64,000 bases of DNA from Ereboglobus sp. (GCA_029974595.1 JARKRC010000046.1:1-64000), one strand, 5' to 3'; shown: positions 17,977-26,919, counted from the stretch's first letter. Notes: generated by a model from the letters alone, not told the origin. Numbers and translations are program-made.

Positions 17977-19305
17977 ATGATCTGGGTTTACCGTATTTTG
18001 TTTTTCCCTGCGTTGTTTTTCATGCTGCCGTATTACCTGCTGCGAATGTGGAGGCGCGGCGGTTATGGGAGCGGATTTTCACAGCGATTTGGCGCGGTGA
18101 AGCTACCGGACAGGGGAGTGATGGCGGACGGAAAACCGAAAAAGCGCGTCTGGCTGCAGGCGGTGAGCGTGGGCGAGATGCAGGCAATCGCGCCGCTTTT
18201 GCAGGCATTGAAGGCGCGGGGCGACACGGAGGTTTATCTGACAACGACGACAAGCACCGGCCAGCGGATCGCGGTCGAGCGTTACGGCGAAAAATCGGGG
18301 CTGACCGCGGGCGTGGGTTATTTCCCGCTGGACTGGTGGGCGTTTTCGGCGCGGGCGTGGCGGCGCGTGCAGGCCGATCTGGTGATTTTGATGGAGGGCG
18401 AGCGCTGGCCGGAGCACATCGCGCAGGCGCGGCGGCGCGGCGTTCCGGTGCTCGCGGTCAATGCGAGGCTGTCCGATCGCAGCTACTCGCGAATGAAGGC
18501 GTGGCGGCGCGTGGCGGTGCCGCTCGTGCAGCGCGGAATCACGCGCGTGCTGGCGTGCTCGGAGCTCGATGCGGAGCGTTTCCGCGAGCTCGGTTTCACG
18601 GCGGGGCAGGTGGCGGTGACGGGAAACATTAAATGGGACGTGACGGTCCCGCCGTTAAGCGCGGAGGAAAAGGCGGCGCTGCGCGCGGAGGCGGGATTGG
18701 GAAGCGCGGCTTCGGGGGAGCTGATTTTGCTCGGTTCATCGACATGGCCGGGCGAGGAGGAAGCGTGCGTGGCGGCGTTGCTGGCGGTGCGCGCGGCGGG
18801 CGTGGCGGCGCGTCTGCTGCTTGTGCCGCGCCACATGGAGCGGCGCGGCGAGGTGGAGGTGTTGCTGGAGCGCGAGGCGGCGCCGGCGGGGCTGACGTGG
18901 CATTTCCGCTCCCGTGACGCGGCGGCGGGCGCCGTTGACGTTGCGGTGGGCGACACGACGGGGGAATTGCGAAAGTTCACGCAGCTCGCGGATTTGGTTT
19001 TCGTGGGAAAAAGCCTCGGCGCAAAAAACACCGAGGGTCAGACGCCGGTCGAGGCGGCGGCGCTGGGACGGGCGATTTTGTTCGGGCCGGGAATGTCCAA
19101 TTTCCGCGAGATTTCGGCGCGCTTGGTGAAGGCCGGCGCGGCGATCGTGGTGCGAAGCGAGGGGGAGCTGTGCGCGGCGGCCGTGCGCGTGCTGGGCGAC
19201 GCGGCATTGCGCGCCAGGATGATGTCCGCGTCGGAAGCGTGCTACCGCGGCAACCAAGGCGCGGTGGCGCGGACGGTCGGCATCATTGCCGAAATATTGA
19301 ACTGA
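17977..19305 (+). CDS. waaA: 3-deoxy-D-manno-octulosonic acid (Kdo) transferase
   Basis: This is a 442-residue GT30 enzyme that adds Kdo from CMP-Kdo to lipid A precursor at the inner membrane. An N-terminal membrane anchor (IWVYRILFFPALFFMLPYYL) is followed by the catalytic-glutamate segment AVSVGEMQAIAPL (E67). Then come TTTTSTGQ, PLDWWAF and ILMEGERWPEH, and a C-terminal CMP-binding region with VFVGKSLGAKNTEGQTPVEA. The start is the ATG at 17977, the first before the anchor. It is divergent from the tandem secreted proteins. Its presence shows that the organism makes a Kdo-containing LPS. Confidence 0.93.
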   Translation: MIWVYRILFFPALFFMLPYYLLRMWRRGGYGSGFSQRFGAVKLPDRGVMADGKPKKRVWLQAVSVGEMQAIAPLLQALKARGDTEVYLTTTTSTGQRIAVERYGEKSGLTAGVGYFPLDWWAFSARAWRRVQADLVILMEGERWPEHIAQARRRGVPVLAVNARLSDRSYSRMKAWRRVAVPLVQRGITRVLACSELDAERFRELGFTAGQVAVTGNIKWDVTVPPLSAEEKAALRAEAGLGSAASGELILLGSSTWPGEEEACVAALLAVRAAGVAARLLLVPRHMERRGEVEVLLEREAAPAGLTWHFRSRDAAAGAVDVAVGDTTGELRKFTQLADLVFVGKSLGAKNTEGQTPVEAAALGRAILFGPGMSNFREISARLVKAGAAIVVRSEGELCAAAVRVLGDAALRARMMSASEACYRGNQGAVARTVGIIAEILN

Positions 19306-19325
19306 TGCGCGCGGGCCGCGGCGCT

Positions 19326-20066
19326 TTATTTCGCGGCGGGAATCGAGCGGATTTTTATGTTGCGGAACGAGACCTGCCCGTGATCGCCCTGGAGGGCGAT
19401 GAAGCCGCGGTTGGATTTTGCGAAGAGGGGCATTTTTGAAAATTTCGACCTGGCCACGCGCTCATTGAAGTCGTCGCTGCCCAGGACGTATTCAAAATAT
19501 TTCACGCCGTTGATTTCGTGGACGCATTTTTCGGGCGTGATAAGGACGCGCACATGATTCCACTGGCCGGCGGGCTTTGTTGCGTCGAGCGGCTTGCCGG
19601 TCTTGGGATCGACGGGCGGCTGGTAGAGCGCGTAGAGCCAGCCGCTGCGATGCGGATCCTTGGCGAGCTCGTTGTCCTCGAGCTGGATTTCCGGCCCCGT
19701 CGCCCAGGCGGCGCGGCCTTCGTTGGTGACGTGATACATGATGCCGCTGTTGCCCGCGGGGCTGATGTTGTATTCGAGCTGGAGCTCGAACCAGTCGTAT
19801 TGGCCGTCGGTCACGATGTCCTTGGCGTTTTTCGGATCGACACAGACGAGCGCGCCATCGACCACCTGCCAGCCGGGGCGCACGGTGTCGGACTTGAAAT
19901 TGCGCCAGCCTTTCAGGGACGCGCCGTCGAAGAGCAGCTGCCAGCCTTCGGACGCTTCTTTTTTCGTGAGCGTATTGGGGGCGGCCGTTGTCCGGTTGGT
20001 TGCGTCGGCGCAGGATGCGGCGAGGAGCGCGGTGATGATGAGCGGGATGGATTTGATGAGGCGCAT
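19326..20066 (-). CDS. DUF1080 lipoprotein (3-keto-disaccharide hydrolase-like)
   Basis: The product is 246 residues with a lipoprotein signal (LLAASC, Cys19). The concanavalin-like DUF1080 fold follows: GWQLLFDGASLKGWRNF, GNSGIMYHV, GPEIQLEDN, GQWNHVRVLI and GFIALQGDHGQVSFRNIKI. Some family members hydrolyse 3-keto-glycosides made by Gfo/Idh/MocA-type dehydrogenases; others are only predicted glycan binders. It is anchored in an envelope membrane. The gene is convergent with waaA, 20 bp apart. Confidence 0.88.
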   Translation of the reverse strand: MRLIKSIPLIITALLAASCADATNRTTAAPNTLTKKEASEGWQLLFDGASLKGWRNFKSDTVRPGWQVVDGALVCVDPKNAKDIVTDGQYDWFELQLEYNISPAGNSGIMYHVTNEGRAAWATGPEIQLEDNELAKDPHRSGWLYALYQPPVDPKTGKPLDATKPAGQWNHVRVLITPEKCVHEINGVKYFEYVLGSDDFNERVARSKFSKMPLFAKSNRGFIALQGDHGQVSFRNIKIRSIPAAK

Positions 20067-20242
20067 GATGGTGGCGTGGGTTGCGGTCGATATCGGGTGA
20101 AACTCAAAGTGGTGTCAACACGGACGCTCGCGACCGGCGGCCCGCTCGCACGATCCGGCGGCTCCGGTTGCCGCATCCGCTTCAACGCGATTTTCAGGCG
20201 TGACCCTGCTCGCAGAGTCTATTTTCTCAACGCCTTAAAAAT

Positions 20243-22171
20243 ATGAAATTCCAAACGTTTCACCCGCTCAAAATCGCAACCCGCGCCGGCCTCGCCGCCG
20301 CCTTCGCGCTCACCCTTGCCATGTCCAACTTCGCCCTCGCCAAACCCGACACCCGCAACCGCGCCGAAATCGCCGCCGAATACAAATGGGATTTCACGCC
20401 CATCTTTGCGAACTGGGACGCGTGGGAGTCCGCATTGAAGGACATGTCCGCCAAGATGGACGAATACGCCTCGCTCAAAGGCACCCTCGCCAGCGGCCCC
20501 GACGCCGTGCTTCGCGCGCAGCTCCTCTCCGACGAAATCGGCAAGCTCAGCTACAAGACCTATTGCTACGCCAGCCTCCAGCGCGACGTTGACCAGCGCG
20601 ACAACTCGATCGACGCCAAGCTCCAGCGCGTGCAGGCACTCTTCGCCAAATTCGGCACGCAATCCTCCTGGTTCACGCCCGAGCTTCTCACCATCCCCGA
20701 GGCCACGATGAAAAAATGGATCGACGACACCCCCGCGCTCCAGCCCTACCGCTTCCCGCTCCTCGACGCCTACCGCCTGCAAAAACACGTCCTCGACGAA
20801 AAAGGCGAAAAACTCCTCTCCTATTCCTCGCAGGCCAACAGCACCCCGCGCACCGTTTATCAAAACCTGAGCACCGCCGACATAAAGTTCCCCACCGTCA
20901 AACTCTCCGACGGCAAGGAAGTCACCCTCTCGCACGGCGCCTACATGCACATCCTCAATACCAACCCCAACCAGGCCGACCGCGCGCTCGCCTTCGACGC
21001 CTACTACAAGACCTTTACCGCCAACATCAACACCTACGCCTCCATCTACAACGGCATCATGCAACGCGACTGGTTTGTCGCGCAGGCCCGCAATTATTCG
21101 ACCACCCTCGAAGCCGCCCTCGAAGGCAACAACATCCCGGTTTCCGTCGTTGAAAACCTCATCGCCACCGCGCGCGTCGGCAACAAGCCGCTCCAGCGCT
21201 ACCTGAAGCTGCGCAAAAAACTCCTCGGCCTCGAAACCTACCACATCTACGACAACTACGTTCCCATCTATCAGGTCGAGAAAACCTATTCCTACGAGGA
21301 CTCGCGCCGCCTCACCGTCGAAGCCATCGAGCCGCTCGGCGCCGAGTATGTAAAGAAATTCAAGGACTTCGCCTTCAGCAAACAGATCGACGTTTATGAA
21401 AACGAAGGCAAACGCTCCGGTGCCTACAGCATGGGCGTCTATGGCGTCGGCTCCTACGTGCTCCTCAACCACAACGACACGCTCGACGCCGCGTTCACCT
21501 TTGCGCACGAAGGCGGCCACGCCCTCCACAGCGTGCTCTCCTTTGAAAACCAGCCCTTCGCGACGTCCGATTACACCATCTTCGTCGCCGAAGTCGCCTC
21601 GACCACCAACGAACGCTTCCTCCTCGACCGCATCCTCAAGGACACGACCGACCCGAAGGAACGCTTCCTTCTCCTCCAGCACGCAGTCGATTCGATCATG
21701 GGCACCTTTTACCGCCAGATCGTCTTCGCCGACTACGAACTGCGCGCGCACCGCCTCGTCGAGCAAGGCCAGCCCATCACCGCCAAGGTTCTCACCGACA
21801 TCTACCGCCAGTGCCTCCAGGATTATTACGGCGACGCGATGGTGGCCGACGAACTCGAATGCATGACCTGGGCGCGCATCCCGCATTTCTTCAACTCGCC
21901 CTATTACGTTTATCAATACGCGACCTGCTTTGCCTCCTCCGCGCAAATCTTCAAGACGATGACCACCGGCCCCGAAGCCTCGCGCAAGGCCGCCGTGGAA
22001 AACTATCTCACGCTTCTCAAGAGCGGCGGCAACGACTACCCGGTCGAGCAGCTCAAGAAGGCGGGCGTTGACCTGACAAAACCCGAGGCCGTGCAAGCCG
22101 TAGTCGATCAGCTCGACGAACTCGTCACGCAACTCGAACAGGAAGCTGAAAAAGTAAGAAGTAAGAATTAA
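20243..22171 (+). CDS. pepF: oligoendopeptidase F (M3 family), exported
   Basis: The 642-residue zinc peptidase of family M3B carries the HExxH-type motif FTFAHEGGHALHS (about residue 421) and a C-terminal segment with YYVYQYATCFASS. It cleaves oligopeptides. Unlike the usual cytoplasmic PepF it has an N-terminal signal-like segment (about 1-33, ending NFALAKP), so it probably acts in the periplasm. The last codons and the TAA stop lie inside the left arm of an inverted repeat (22151-22306), so the C-terminal KVRSKN is encoded by repeat DNA. Confidence 0.92.
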   Translation: MKFQTFHPLKIATRAGLAAAFALTLAMSNFALAKPDTRNRAEIAAEYKWDFTPIFANWDAWESALKDMSAKMDEYASLKGTLASGPDAVLRAQLLSDEIGKLSYKTYCYASLQRDVDQRDNSIDAKLQRVQALFAKFGTQSSWFTPELLTIPEATMKKWIDDTPALQPYRFPLLDAYRLQKHVLDEKGEKLLSYSSQANSTPRTVYQNLSTADIKFPTVKLSDGKEVTLSHGAYMHILNTNPNQADRALAFDAYYKTFTANINTYASIYNGIMQRDWFVAQARNYSTTLEAALEGNNIPVSVVENLIATARVGNKPLQRYLKLRKKLLGLETYHIYDNYVPIYQVEKTYSYEDSRRLTVEAIEPLGAEYVKKFKDFAFSKQIDVYENEGKRSGAYSMGVYGVGSYVLLNHNDTLDAAFTFAHEGGHALHSVLSFENQPFATSDYTIFVAEVASTTNERFLLDRILKDTTDPKERFLLLQHAVDSIMGTFYRQIVFADYELRAHRLVEQGQPITAKVLTDIYRQCLQDYYGDAMVADELECMTWARIPHFFNSPYYVYQYATCFASSAQIFKTMTTGPEASRKAAVENYLTLLKSGGNDYPVEQLKKAGVDLTKPEAVQAVVDQLDELVTQLEQEAEKVRSKN

Positions 22172-22306
22172 GAGTTAAGAAGTGGGGCGCGAAGCGCCCG
22201 AGTCCGCGCGGCTTCCGCCGCGCCATTATTGGGCGCGCGCGGAGCGCGCTGTGATGCCGCCGGAGGCGGCCACTTCTTAATTCCTAATTCATACTTCTTA
22301 CTTTTT
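22151..22306. repeat. concentric inverted repeat spanning two convergent gene ends
   Basis: AT-rich arms of about 35 bp (22151-22185, AAAGTAAGAAGTAAGAATTA onward; 22270-22306 inverted) face each other across a GC-rich core. The core is itself made of palindromes: GGCGCGAAGCGCC, GCGCGGCTTCCGCCGCGC and GCCGCCGGAGGCGGC. The left arm contains the pepF stop and the right arm the prmB stop. It could serve as a bidirectional terminator, but no long T-run follows the core stems. Confidence 0.75.
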
Positions 22307-23249
22307 TGGCCTGTATCAGACACACGCAGTCGCTTCCGTCCTCCGTGCGCAGCCAGTGCAATCCGAGCCTGCCGAAGGCGCGTTCCATCGCGCGGCGCAA
22401 ACCGCCCACCTCGATCACGACAATCCCGTGCGGCGCGATGCGCTCCCGCGCCTGCGCGAGCAATTTTCTGATGATATCCAGCCCGTCCTTTCCGCCGTCG
22501 AGCGCGAGACGCGGCTCCTTCTGAAACTCGGACGGCAGATCGTCGCAGATCGCCGACGGCTCGTAGGGTGGATTGCTCAAAATCACATCGTATTTTTCCG
22601 CCTCGGATTTCGGCGTGGGCACGGCGTCGAACACATCGCTGCGATGCAGCGTCACACGCTTCGCGAGCCGGTGCTCGCGCACATTGATCTTCGCCACTTC
22701 GAGCGCGTCGGCTGACAGGTCGATCGCATCCACGCGGGCCCTCGAAAAATGATGCGCCAGCTCGATCGCGAGGCAGCCCGAGCCGGTGCAGACATCGACG
22801 ACGCGCCGCACGTTTTTTCCGCCGTCGGGGAGCCACAAATCCAGTTGCTCCGGAATCAGCTCCAGAAAATACGAGCGCGGAATCAGCACGCGCTCATCGA
22901 CGTAGTAGCGATTGCCGCCCAGGAATGCCTCGCGGGTGATATACGCCGCGGGCACGCGCGCGATCACGCGCCGCTGCAACACCGCCCGGAGCGCGATCCG
23001 CTGCGCGGGCGCGATGCGCCGGTCGAGCGCGGACGCGTCGCTGTCGAGCGGCCAGTCGAGCGTGCGCAAAAGCAGATACAGCGCCTCGTCGTGCGCCGAG
23101 GTCGCGATCTGGCCGAGCGCGAGCCCCGCGCTTTCATACATCTCCTCCGCAAACGCGAGCCAGTCGCGCAGCGTCGCCAGTTGCGAGGTCACGGGCAGCG
23201 CGGCGGGCGGCGCGGGCGCGATTTTGTTTTGGCGGGGATTCGCTTTCAC
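22284..23249 (-). CDS. prmB: protein-(glutamine-N5) methyltransferase, PrmB type
   Basis: The 321-residue SAM-dependent methyltransferase has motif I RRVVDVCTGSGCLAIELAHH and the catalytic ILSNPPYEP (about residue 225). PrmB methylates the GGQ-like glutamine of ribosomal protein L3, while its relative PrmC acts on release factors. The N-terminal region resembles PrmB more than PrmC, so L3 is the inferred target. The start is a GTG at 23249 whose GTGA overlaps the stop of the M50 peptidase gene, so the two are coupled. Its C-terminus (VRSMN) is encoded by the right arm of the inverted repeat at 22151-22306. Confidence 0.85.
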   Translation of the reverse strand: MKANPRQNKIAPAPPAALPVTSQLATLRDWLAFAEEMYESAGLALGQIATSAHDEALYLLLRTLDWPLDSDASALDRRIAPAQRIALRAVLQRRVIARVPAAYITREAFLGGNRYYVDERVLIPRSYFLELIPEQLDLWLPDGGKNVRRVVDVCTGSGCLAIELAHHFSRARVDAIDLSADALEVAKINVREHRLAKRVTLHRSDVFDAVPTPKSEAEKYDVILSNPPYEPSAICDDLPSEFQKEPRLALDGGKDGLDIIRKLLAQARERIAPHGIVVIEVGGLRRAMERAFGRLGLHWLRTEDGSDCVCLIQAKKVRSMN

Positions 23250-23890
23250 GCAATAAGGTTTACGATTATACGGAACGGCTCCGCCGCCCAGCCGAGCATG
23301 TTTATGAACAGCCCCTGCGTGAGCGGAATATTGATAAGCACCATCAATATGATCCAGCCGAAGCGCGCAAACGACGCATAGGTCCGCTCGCTCATGCCGA
23401 ACCAATACATAAGGAACTTTGATCCATCCAGCGGCGGCACCGGCAGCAGGTTGAACATCATCAGGTTTATATTAATCAGCATGAACAATCTGACATACTG
23501 CTCGAATCCCGTGATGTTGAATCGCGCGAGCAATCCCCACGCGACGGCGGCGATGGTCGCGAGCAGCAGGTTCATGCCGGGCCCGGCGATTGTCACCCAC
23601 GCGCGCTGCGATGTCCTGGGCAGGTTGTCCGGATTTATATAAACCGGCTTTGCCCAGCCGATGATGGGGAAATTGTTGAAAATCGCCAGCAGCGGGAGCA
23701 GCACCGTGCCGATGAGGTCAACGTGCGCGATGGGATTGAATGTGACGCGGCCCATGCGGCGCGGCGTGTCGTCGCCGAACTTGTCGGCCATGGCGGCATG
23801 GCCCCATTCGTGAAACGAAAGGCTGATGATCACGATGGCGTAACTAACCAGTCCGGAGATGATGCGTTCGTCGGAAAAATCCATGTGCAA
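23246..23890 (-). CDS. M50-family (site-2 protease-like) membrane metallopeptidase
   Basis: The 214-residue membrane protein has HEWGH (27-31) in its first helix and NLLPVPPLDGSK, the NxxPxxxLDG motif that supplies the third zinc ligand, in a later one. It is the short, PDZ-free, YdjP/SREBP-like form of S2P. Such proteases cut transmembrane segments of anti-sigma factors or signal-peptide remnants; the substrate is unknown. It starts at 23890 or at the in-frame ATG at 23884. It lies between a rhomboid-like gene (10 bp upstream) and prmB (overlapping), so the three form one transcription unit. Confidence 0.88.
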   Translation of the reverse strand: MHMDFSDERIISGLVSYAIVIISLSFHEWGHAAMADKFGDDTPRRMGRVTFNPIAHVDLIGTVLLPLLAIFNNFPIIGWAKPVYINPDNLPRTSQRAWVTIAGPGMNLLLATIAAVAWGLLARFNITGFEQYVRLFMLININLMMFNLLPVPPLDGSKFLMYWFGMSERTYASFARFGWIILMVLINIPLTQGLFINMLGWAAEPFRIIVNLIA

Positions 23891-23900
23891 TCCTGGTGTT

Positions 23901-24713
23901 TCAGTCTTTTTTCAGCGCGGCCACGACATGCTCGTGATTGCGAATGTGCTCGGAGCAATAGCAGTAATCGCCCTCGCATTTGGAACAGTAGCGAAAATCC
24001 TCCTGCGGGTGCGACTGGCTCGTCTTCCCGCAAACATGGCAGCGGTTGCGCGCCAGCGGCGTGTCGTTTTGCAGCGAGACACGGGCGGCCTGCGCGGCCG
24101 CGCGCCGCCTTGTGCCGCGCGCCCTTTGCAGCAGATCCCGCGAGAAAAAGATCAGGAAATTCCCGATTGCCGCCACAATCATCAGTTTTATCGCCAGCCC
24201 ACCGGTCACAAACATGAACCCGTAGCCCAGCCATGTGAACAGCGCGAGCCACTTGATTTTCACCGGCAGGATGAAAAACAGCATGATTTCGAAATTGGGA
24301 TTCAGAAATGCGAACGCGAGAAACAGCGAGCCGTTGATAAAGATATTCGACGCGACGCCATACGGCGTGACGAAGGCGATCCCCACGGTGAGCACATAGC
24401 CGCACAACAGAAACAAATTGAAACGCAGCTCGCCCCAATAATTTTCCAGCGCCGATCCGAACAGATACATCATGTAGAGCGCAAATGCGGCCCAAAGCGG
24501 GCTGAACGTCGGCGGCAGAAACGCAAACGTGACCAGCCTCCACCATTCGCCATCGAGCACCAGCGCCGGCACGAGTGCGCAGCCTTCGTAGGGCAGTATT
24601 TGCAGGAAACGGATTGCGACCAGCATGAGCAGTTGCCCCGCCACGATGATGAGCGTCAGGTGCGGGATGGCGAAAGGTTCGAGCTTGCGCTCTATGCGAT
24701 TGAGCCAGGACAT
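23901..24713 (-). CDS. rhomboid-like membrane protein with C-terminal zinc ribbon, probably inactive
   Basis: The 270-residue protein has six predicted helices and rhomboid hallmarks: GEWWRLVTFAFLPP (55-68), FGSALENYWGELRFNLFLL and LFFILPVKIKWLALFTW. Where rhomboids have the catalytic GxSG in helix 4, the sequence is SNIFINGSLFLAFAF, with no serine in the expected place, and no catalytic histidine stands out in the last helix. After a basic linker the tail carries CxxC pairs (C225/C228, C243/C246) plus CYCSEH, a likely zinc-binding module. The start ATG at 24713 begins the first amphipathic segment. It likely works with the adjacent M50 protease, perhaps as a derlin-like binding scaffold. Confidence 0.7.
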   Translation of the reverse strand: MSWLNRIERKLEPFAIPHLTLIIVAGQLLMLVAIRFLQILPYEGCALVPALVLDGEWWRLVTFAFLPPTFSPLWAAFALYMMYLFGSALENYWGELRFNLFLLCGYVLTVGIAFVTPYGVASNIFINGSLFLAFAFLNPNFEIMLFFILPVKIKWLALFTWLGYGFMFVTGGLAIKLMIVAAIGNFLIFFSRDLLQRARGTRRRAAAQAARVSLQNDTPLARNRCHVCGKTSQSHPQEDFRYCSKCEGDYCYCSEHIRNHEHVVAALKKD

Positions 24714-24826
24714 GAAGGCGTTGTTTGTGATGGGTGAACGTCCCGCTGCCAAGCAATAGTGACTGCAAATCGCCCCGCATTTTCATCCGTGCCATCGCGG
24801 GATTCTTCTGCTTTCTTCACAGCCCT

Positions 24827-25162
24827 ATGCCCACCGTTCCCGCGCAATTCCCAAACGTCACCGCACTAACCAAGGCCAATGTCTATTTCGACGGCAAGGT
24901 CGTCAGCCACGCCATTGTCCTCGCCGATGGTGAAAAAAAGACGCTCGGCCTGATTTATCCGGGAGCGTTTCACTTCGGCACCGGCGCGCCCGAGCGCATG
25001 GAAATCGTGGCTGGCGCGTGCAAGGTCACGCTCGACGGTGCGCCCGCAGATTCCGCCGCGATCTACAAGGCCGGCGAACACTTCGACGTGCCCGGCAAAA
25101 GCGGCTTCAACATCGAGGTCGAAGGCGGCATCTGCGAATACATCTGCTCGTATCTGGTATAA
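24827..25162 (+). CDS. ppnP: pyrimidine/purine nucleoside phosphorylase PpnP
   Basis: A 111-residue small cupin of the DUF1255/PpnP family: KANVYFDGKVVSHAIVLADG, LGLIYPGAFHFGTGAPERME and a C-terminal CEYICSYLV. PpnP phosphorolyses several ribonucleosides to base and ribose-1-phosphate. Length and motif order match E. coli PpnP (about 94 residues) with a few extra N-terminal residues. The start is the ATG at 24827. The gene is divergent from the rhomboid-like gene. Confidence 0.9.
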   Translation: MPTVPAQFPNVTALTKANVYFDGKVVSHAIVLADGEKKTLGLIYPGAFHFGTGAPERMEIVAGACKVTLDGAPADSAAIYKAGEHFDVPGKSGFNIEVEGGICEYICSYLV

Positions 25163-25271
25163 ACGTCTCAAATCGACGCGATTTGATCCGCGTCCTGCTT
25201 GCTCCTGCGACCAAAACACACGCACGTGTGTTTTTTATTGTATTCGCGCTATCATCCACACAATCGGGGTT

Positions 25272-25403
25272 ATGCACGAGCCTGCAAACAACAAACCAAA
25301 GCCGGAGCCAATAAAGGCCAATGATGTCGCGGATGTCATCTGCGTGTTGTGCGTGATTGTTGGCTTGGTATTGCTTGCGTTTCAGTTTCTGAAACTGCTC
25401 TAA
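25272..25403 (+). CDS. small single-pass membrane protein
   Basis: This open frame of 43 residues has a charged N-terminus (MHEPANNKPKPEPIKANDV) and one clear transmembrane helix (VICVLCVIVGLVLLAFQF), ending LKLL. A GGGG lies just ahead of the ATG at 25272. Bacterial small membrane proteins of this shape are common, but I recognise no family, and the evidence is only composition and position between ppnP and the glycerate kinase gene. Confidence 0.4.
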   Translation: MHEPANNKPKPEPIKANDVADVICVLCVIVGLVLLAFQFLKLL

Positions 25404-25443
25404 AGGCCTCCGCACAAGTTCCCCTCGGCATTTTCACCGCGAC

Positions 25444-26556
25444 ATGCGCTTTCAAAAAATCCTCATCGCTCCCGACAAGTTCAAGGGCACGCTCACGGCC
25501 GTCGAAGCCGCGCGCGCCATTGAGCGCGGCCTGCGCGTCGGGCTTGGCGCGCGGATCACCGCGCGCCTGCTGCCCATTGCCGACGGCGGCGAGGGTACGA
25601 CCGACGCCATCTGCGCCGTGCTTCCTCATGCGCGCATGATCGCGATTTCCTCGACCGGCCCGCGCGGCGAGCCCTGCGAATGCGCGGCAGTGCTTGCGGG
25701 CGATGATGCGTTTTTCGAAATGTCCGCCACCGCCGGCCTCAAGCTCGTCCCGCAAGCGGAGCGCGACCCGTGGCGGCTCACGACGCGCGGCGTCGGTTTC
25801 ATGATGAAAGCGCTTGCGGAGCGCGGCGCGAAAAACATCCACGCCGGCCTCGGCGGCAGCGCGACAAACGACGCCGGACTTGGCGCGGGCGAGGCGCTCG
25901 GCTTCCGCTTTCTCGACGAACACGGACGCGCCATCGCCGCGCTTCCCGAAAACTGCGCGCGGATTGCCGCCATTGTTCCGCCCGTGGAAAATCCGCTTCG
26001 TGGCGCGCAAATCATCGCCCTGTGCGACGTGGCAAATCCGCTGCTCGGCCCCGAGGGCGCGTCGCATGTGTATGGCCCGCAAAAAGGCCTGCGCGACCCG
26101 GAGCGGATGGATGCCGCGCTCGCGCGCATCGCGGACATCGTCGCGCGCGACCTCGGTGTCGATTATCGCAACCTCCCCGGCGCGGGCGCGGCGGGCGGAC
26201 TTGGCTACGGACTGATGACTTTTTGCGGCGCGAAATTAAAACCCGGTTTCGAGACCATCGCCGCATTCGCCGGAATCGAGGCCGCTGTGCGCGAGTGCGA
26301 CCTCGTGATCACCGGAGAGGGCAGGCTCGACAGCCAGACGCTCTTTGGCAAGGGCCCGGCGGAGCTTGCCCGGCTCGCCCGTCGCGAAGGAAAACCGGCG
26401 ATCGCGTTCGGAGGCTGCATCGAGGTCGGCGCGGAAAAACCCCTGCGCGAACTCTTCGCGGACATCCGCGCGCTCGAAGGCCCCGATGCGGCAGGCGCGG
26501 GTGCCGCAGCCGCGCTGGAGGCGACCGTCGCGCGTTTTTTTGAAAAGAAGCAATAA
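25444..26556 (+). CDS. glycerate kinase (GlxK/GarK type)
   Basis: The 370-residue enzyme phosphorylates D-glycerate using ATP. Family signatures are ILIAPDKFKGTLTAVEAARA at the N-terminus, PIADGGEGTTDA, the glycine-rich GLGGSATNDAGLGAGEALG, and the C-terminal VITGEGRLDSQTLFGKGPAELA. Length is as expected. It has no visible operon partner; the 3' gap is filled by two large palindromic elements. Confidence 0.94.
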   Translation: MRFQKILIAPDKFKGTLTAVEAARAIERGLRVGLGARITARLLPIADGGEGTTDAICAVLPHARMIAISSTGPRGEPCECAAVLAGDDAFFEMSATAGLKLVPQAERDPWRLTTRGVGFMMKALAERGAKNIHAGLGGSATNDAGLGAGEALGFRFLDEHGRAIAALPENCARIAAIVPPVENPLRGAQIIALCDVANPLLGPEGASHVYGPQKGLRDPERMDAALARIADIVARDLGVDYRNLPGAGAAGGLGYGLMTFCGAKLKPGFETIAAFAGIEAAVRECDLVITGEGRLDSQTLFGKGPAELARLARREGKPAIAFGGCIEVGAEKPLRELFADIRALEGPDAAGAGAAAALEATVARFFEKKQ

Positions 26557-26682
26557 GCGCGCGGTGAGGGGTCAAATTTGCATATGTTTTTGAATGAGGT
26601 GAGCGGCGTGAGTAGCGTCGCGGAACTATAGAGCAGAGTCGTCCGGAGCGTGGAAACTAAGGGAGAATGAGAGGAGCATCGT

Positions 26683-26919
26683 AATCTCCGACGCACGCCA
26701 AAGGCGTGCCATTCGTCAGCCCAAGGTCGAGCGTTGCGCGAGACCTTGGGTATTGGATGTTTGGATACAAGCGCCCTGTAGGGGCGCCACAATCCGGCGA
26801 GTCACACTTGTGGCACCCCTACAGGGTGCTTTTTCCAAAATGACAGGAAACCCAGGGTTGCGCGCTGCGCGCTTACCCTGGGCTGACGAATGGCACGCCT
26901 TTGGCGTGCGTCGGAGATT
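26683..26919. repeat. R1 palindromic element, second full copy, with perfect 40-bp arms
   Basis: The outer arms (26683-26722 and 26880-26919) are perfect inverse complements, starting AATCTCCGACGCACGCCAAA. Inside are the same boxes as in the copy at 11839: a GTCGAGCGTTGCGCGAGACC box, then GCCCTGTAGGGGCGCCACAA against TTGTGGCACCCCTACAGGG, and a GCGCGCTGCGCGC box. The whole reads as palindromes inside a palindrome. I see no open frame inside it. The gap 26557-27234 holds this element, another at 26963-27201, and nothing else recognisable. Confidence 0.8.

Noticed and set aside
20219-22132. 637-codon minus-strand frame opposite pepF
   Set aside because: Antisense shadow of a confident M3 peptidase; composition is repetitive and no family is recognisable.
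26683-26919. Possible rRNA or tRNA-like gene because of strong folding
   Set aside because: No tRNA arm signatures (GGTTCGAATCC type, CCA end) and no rRNA core sequence; it recurs as an intergenic palindrome.
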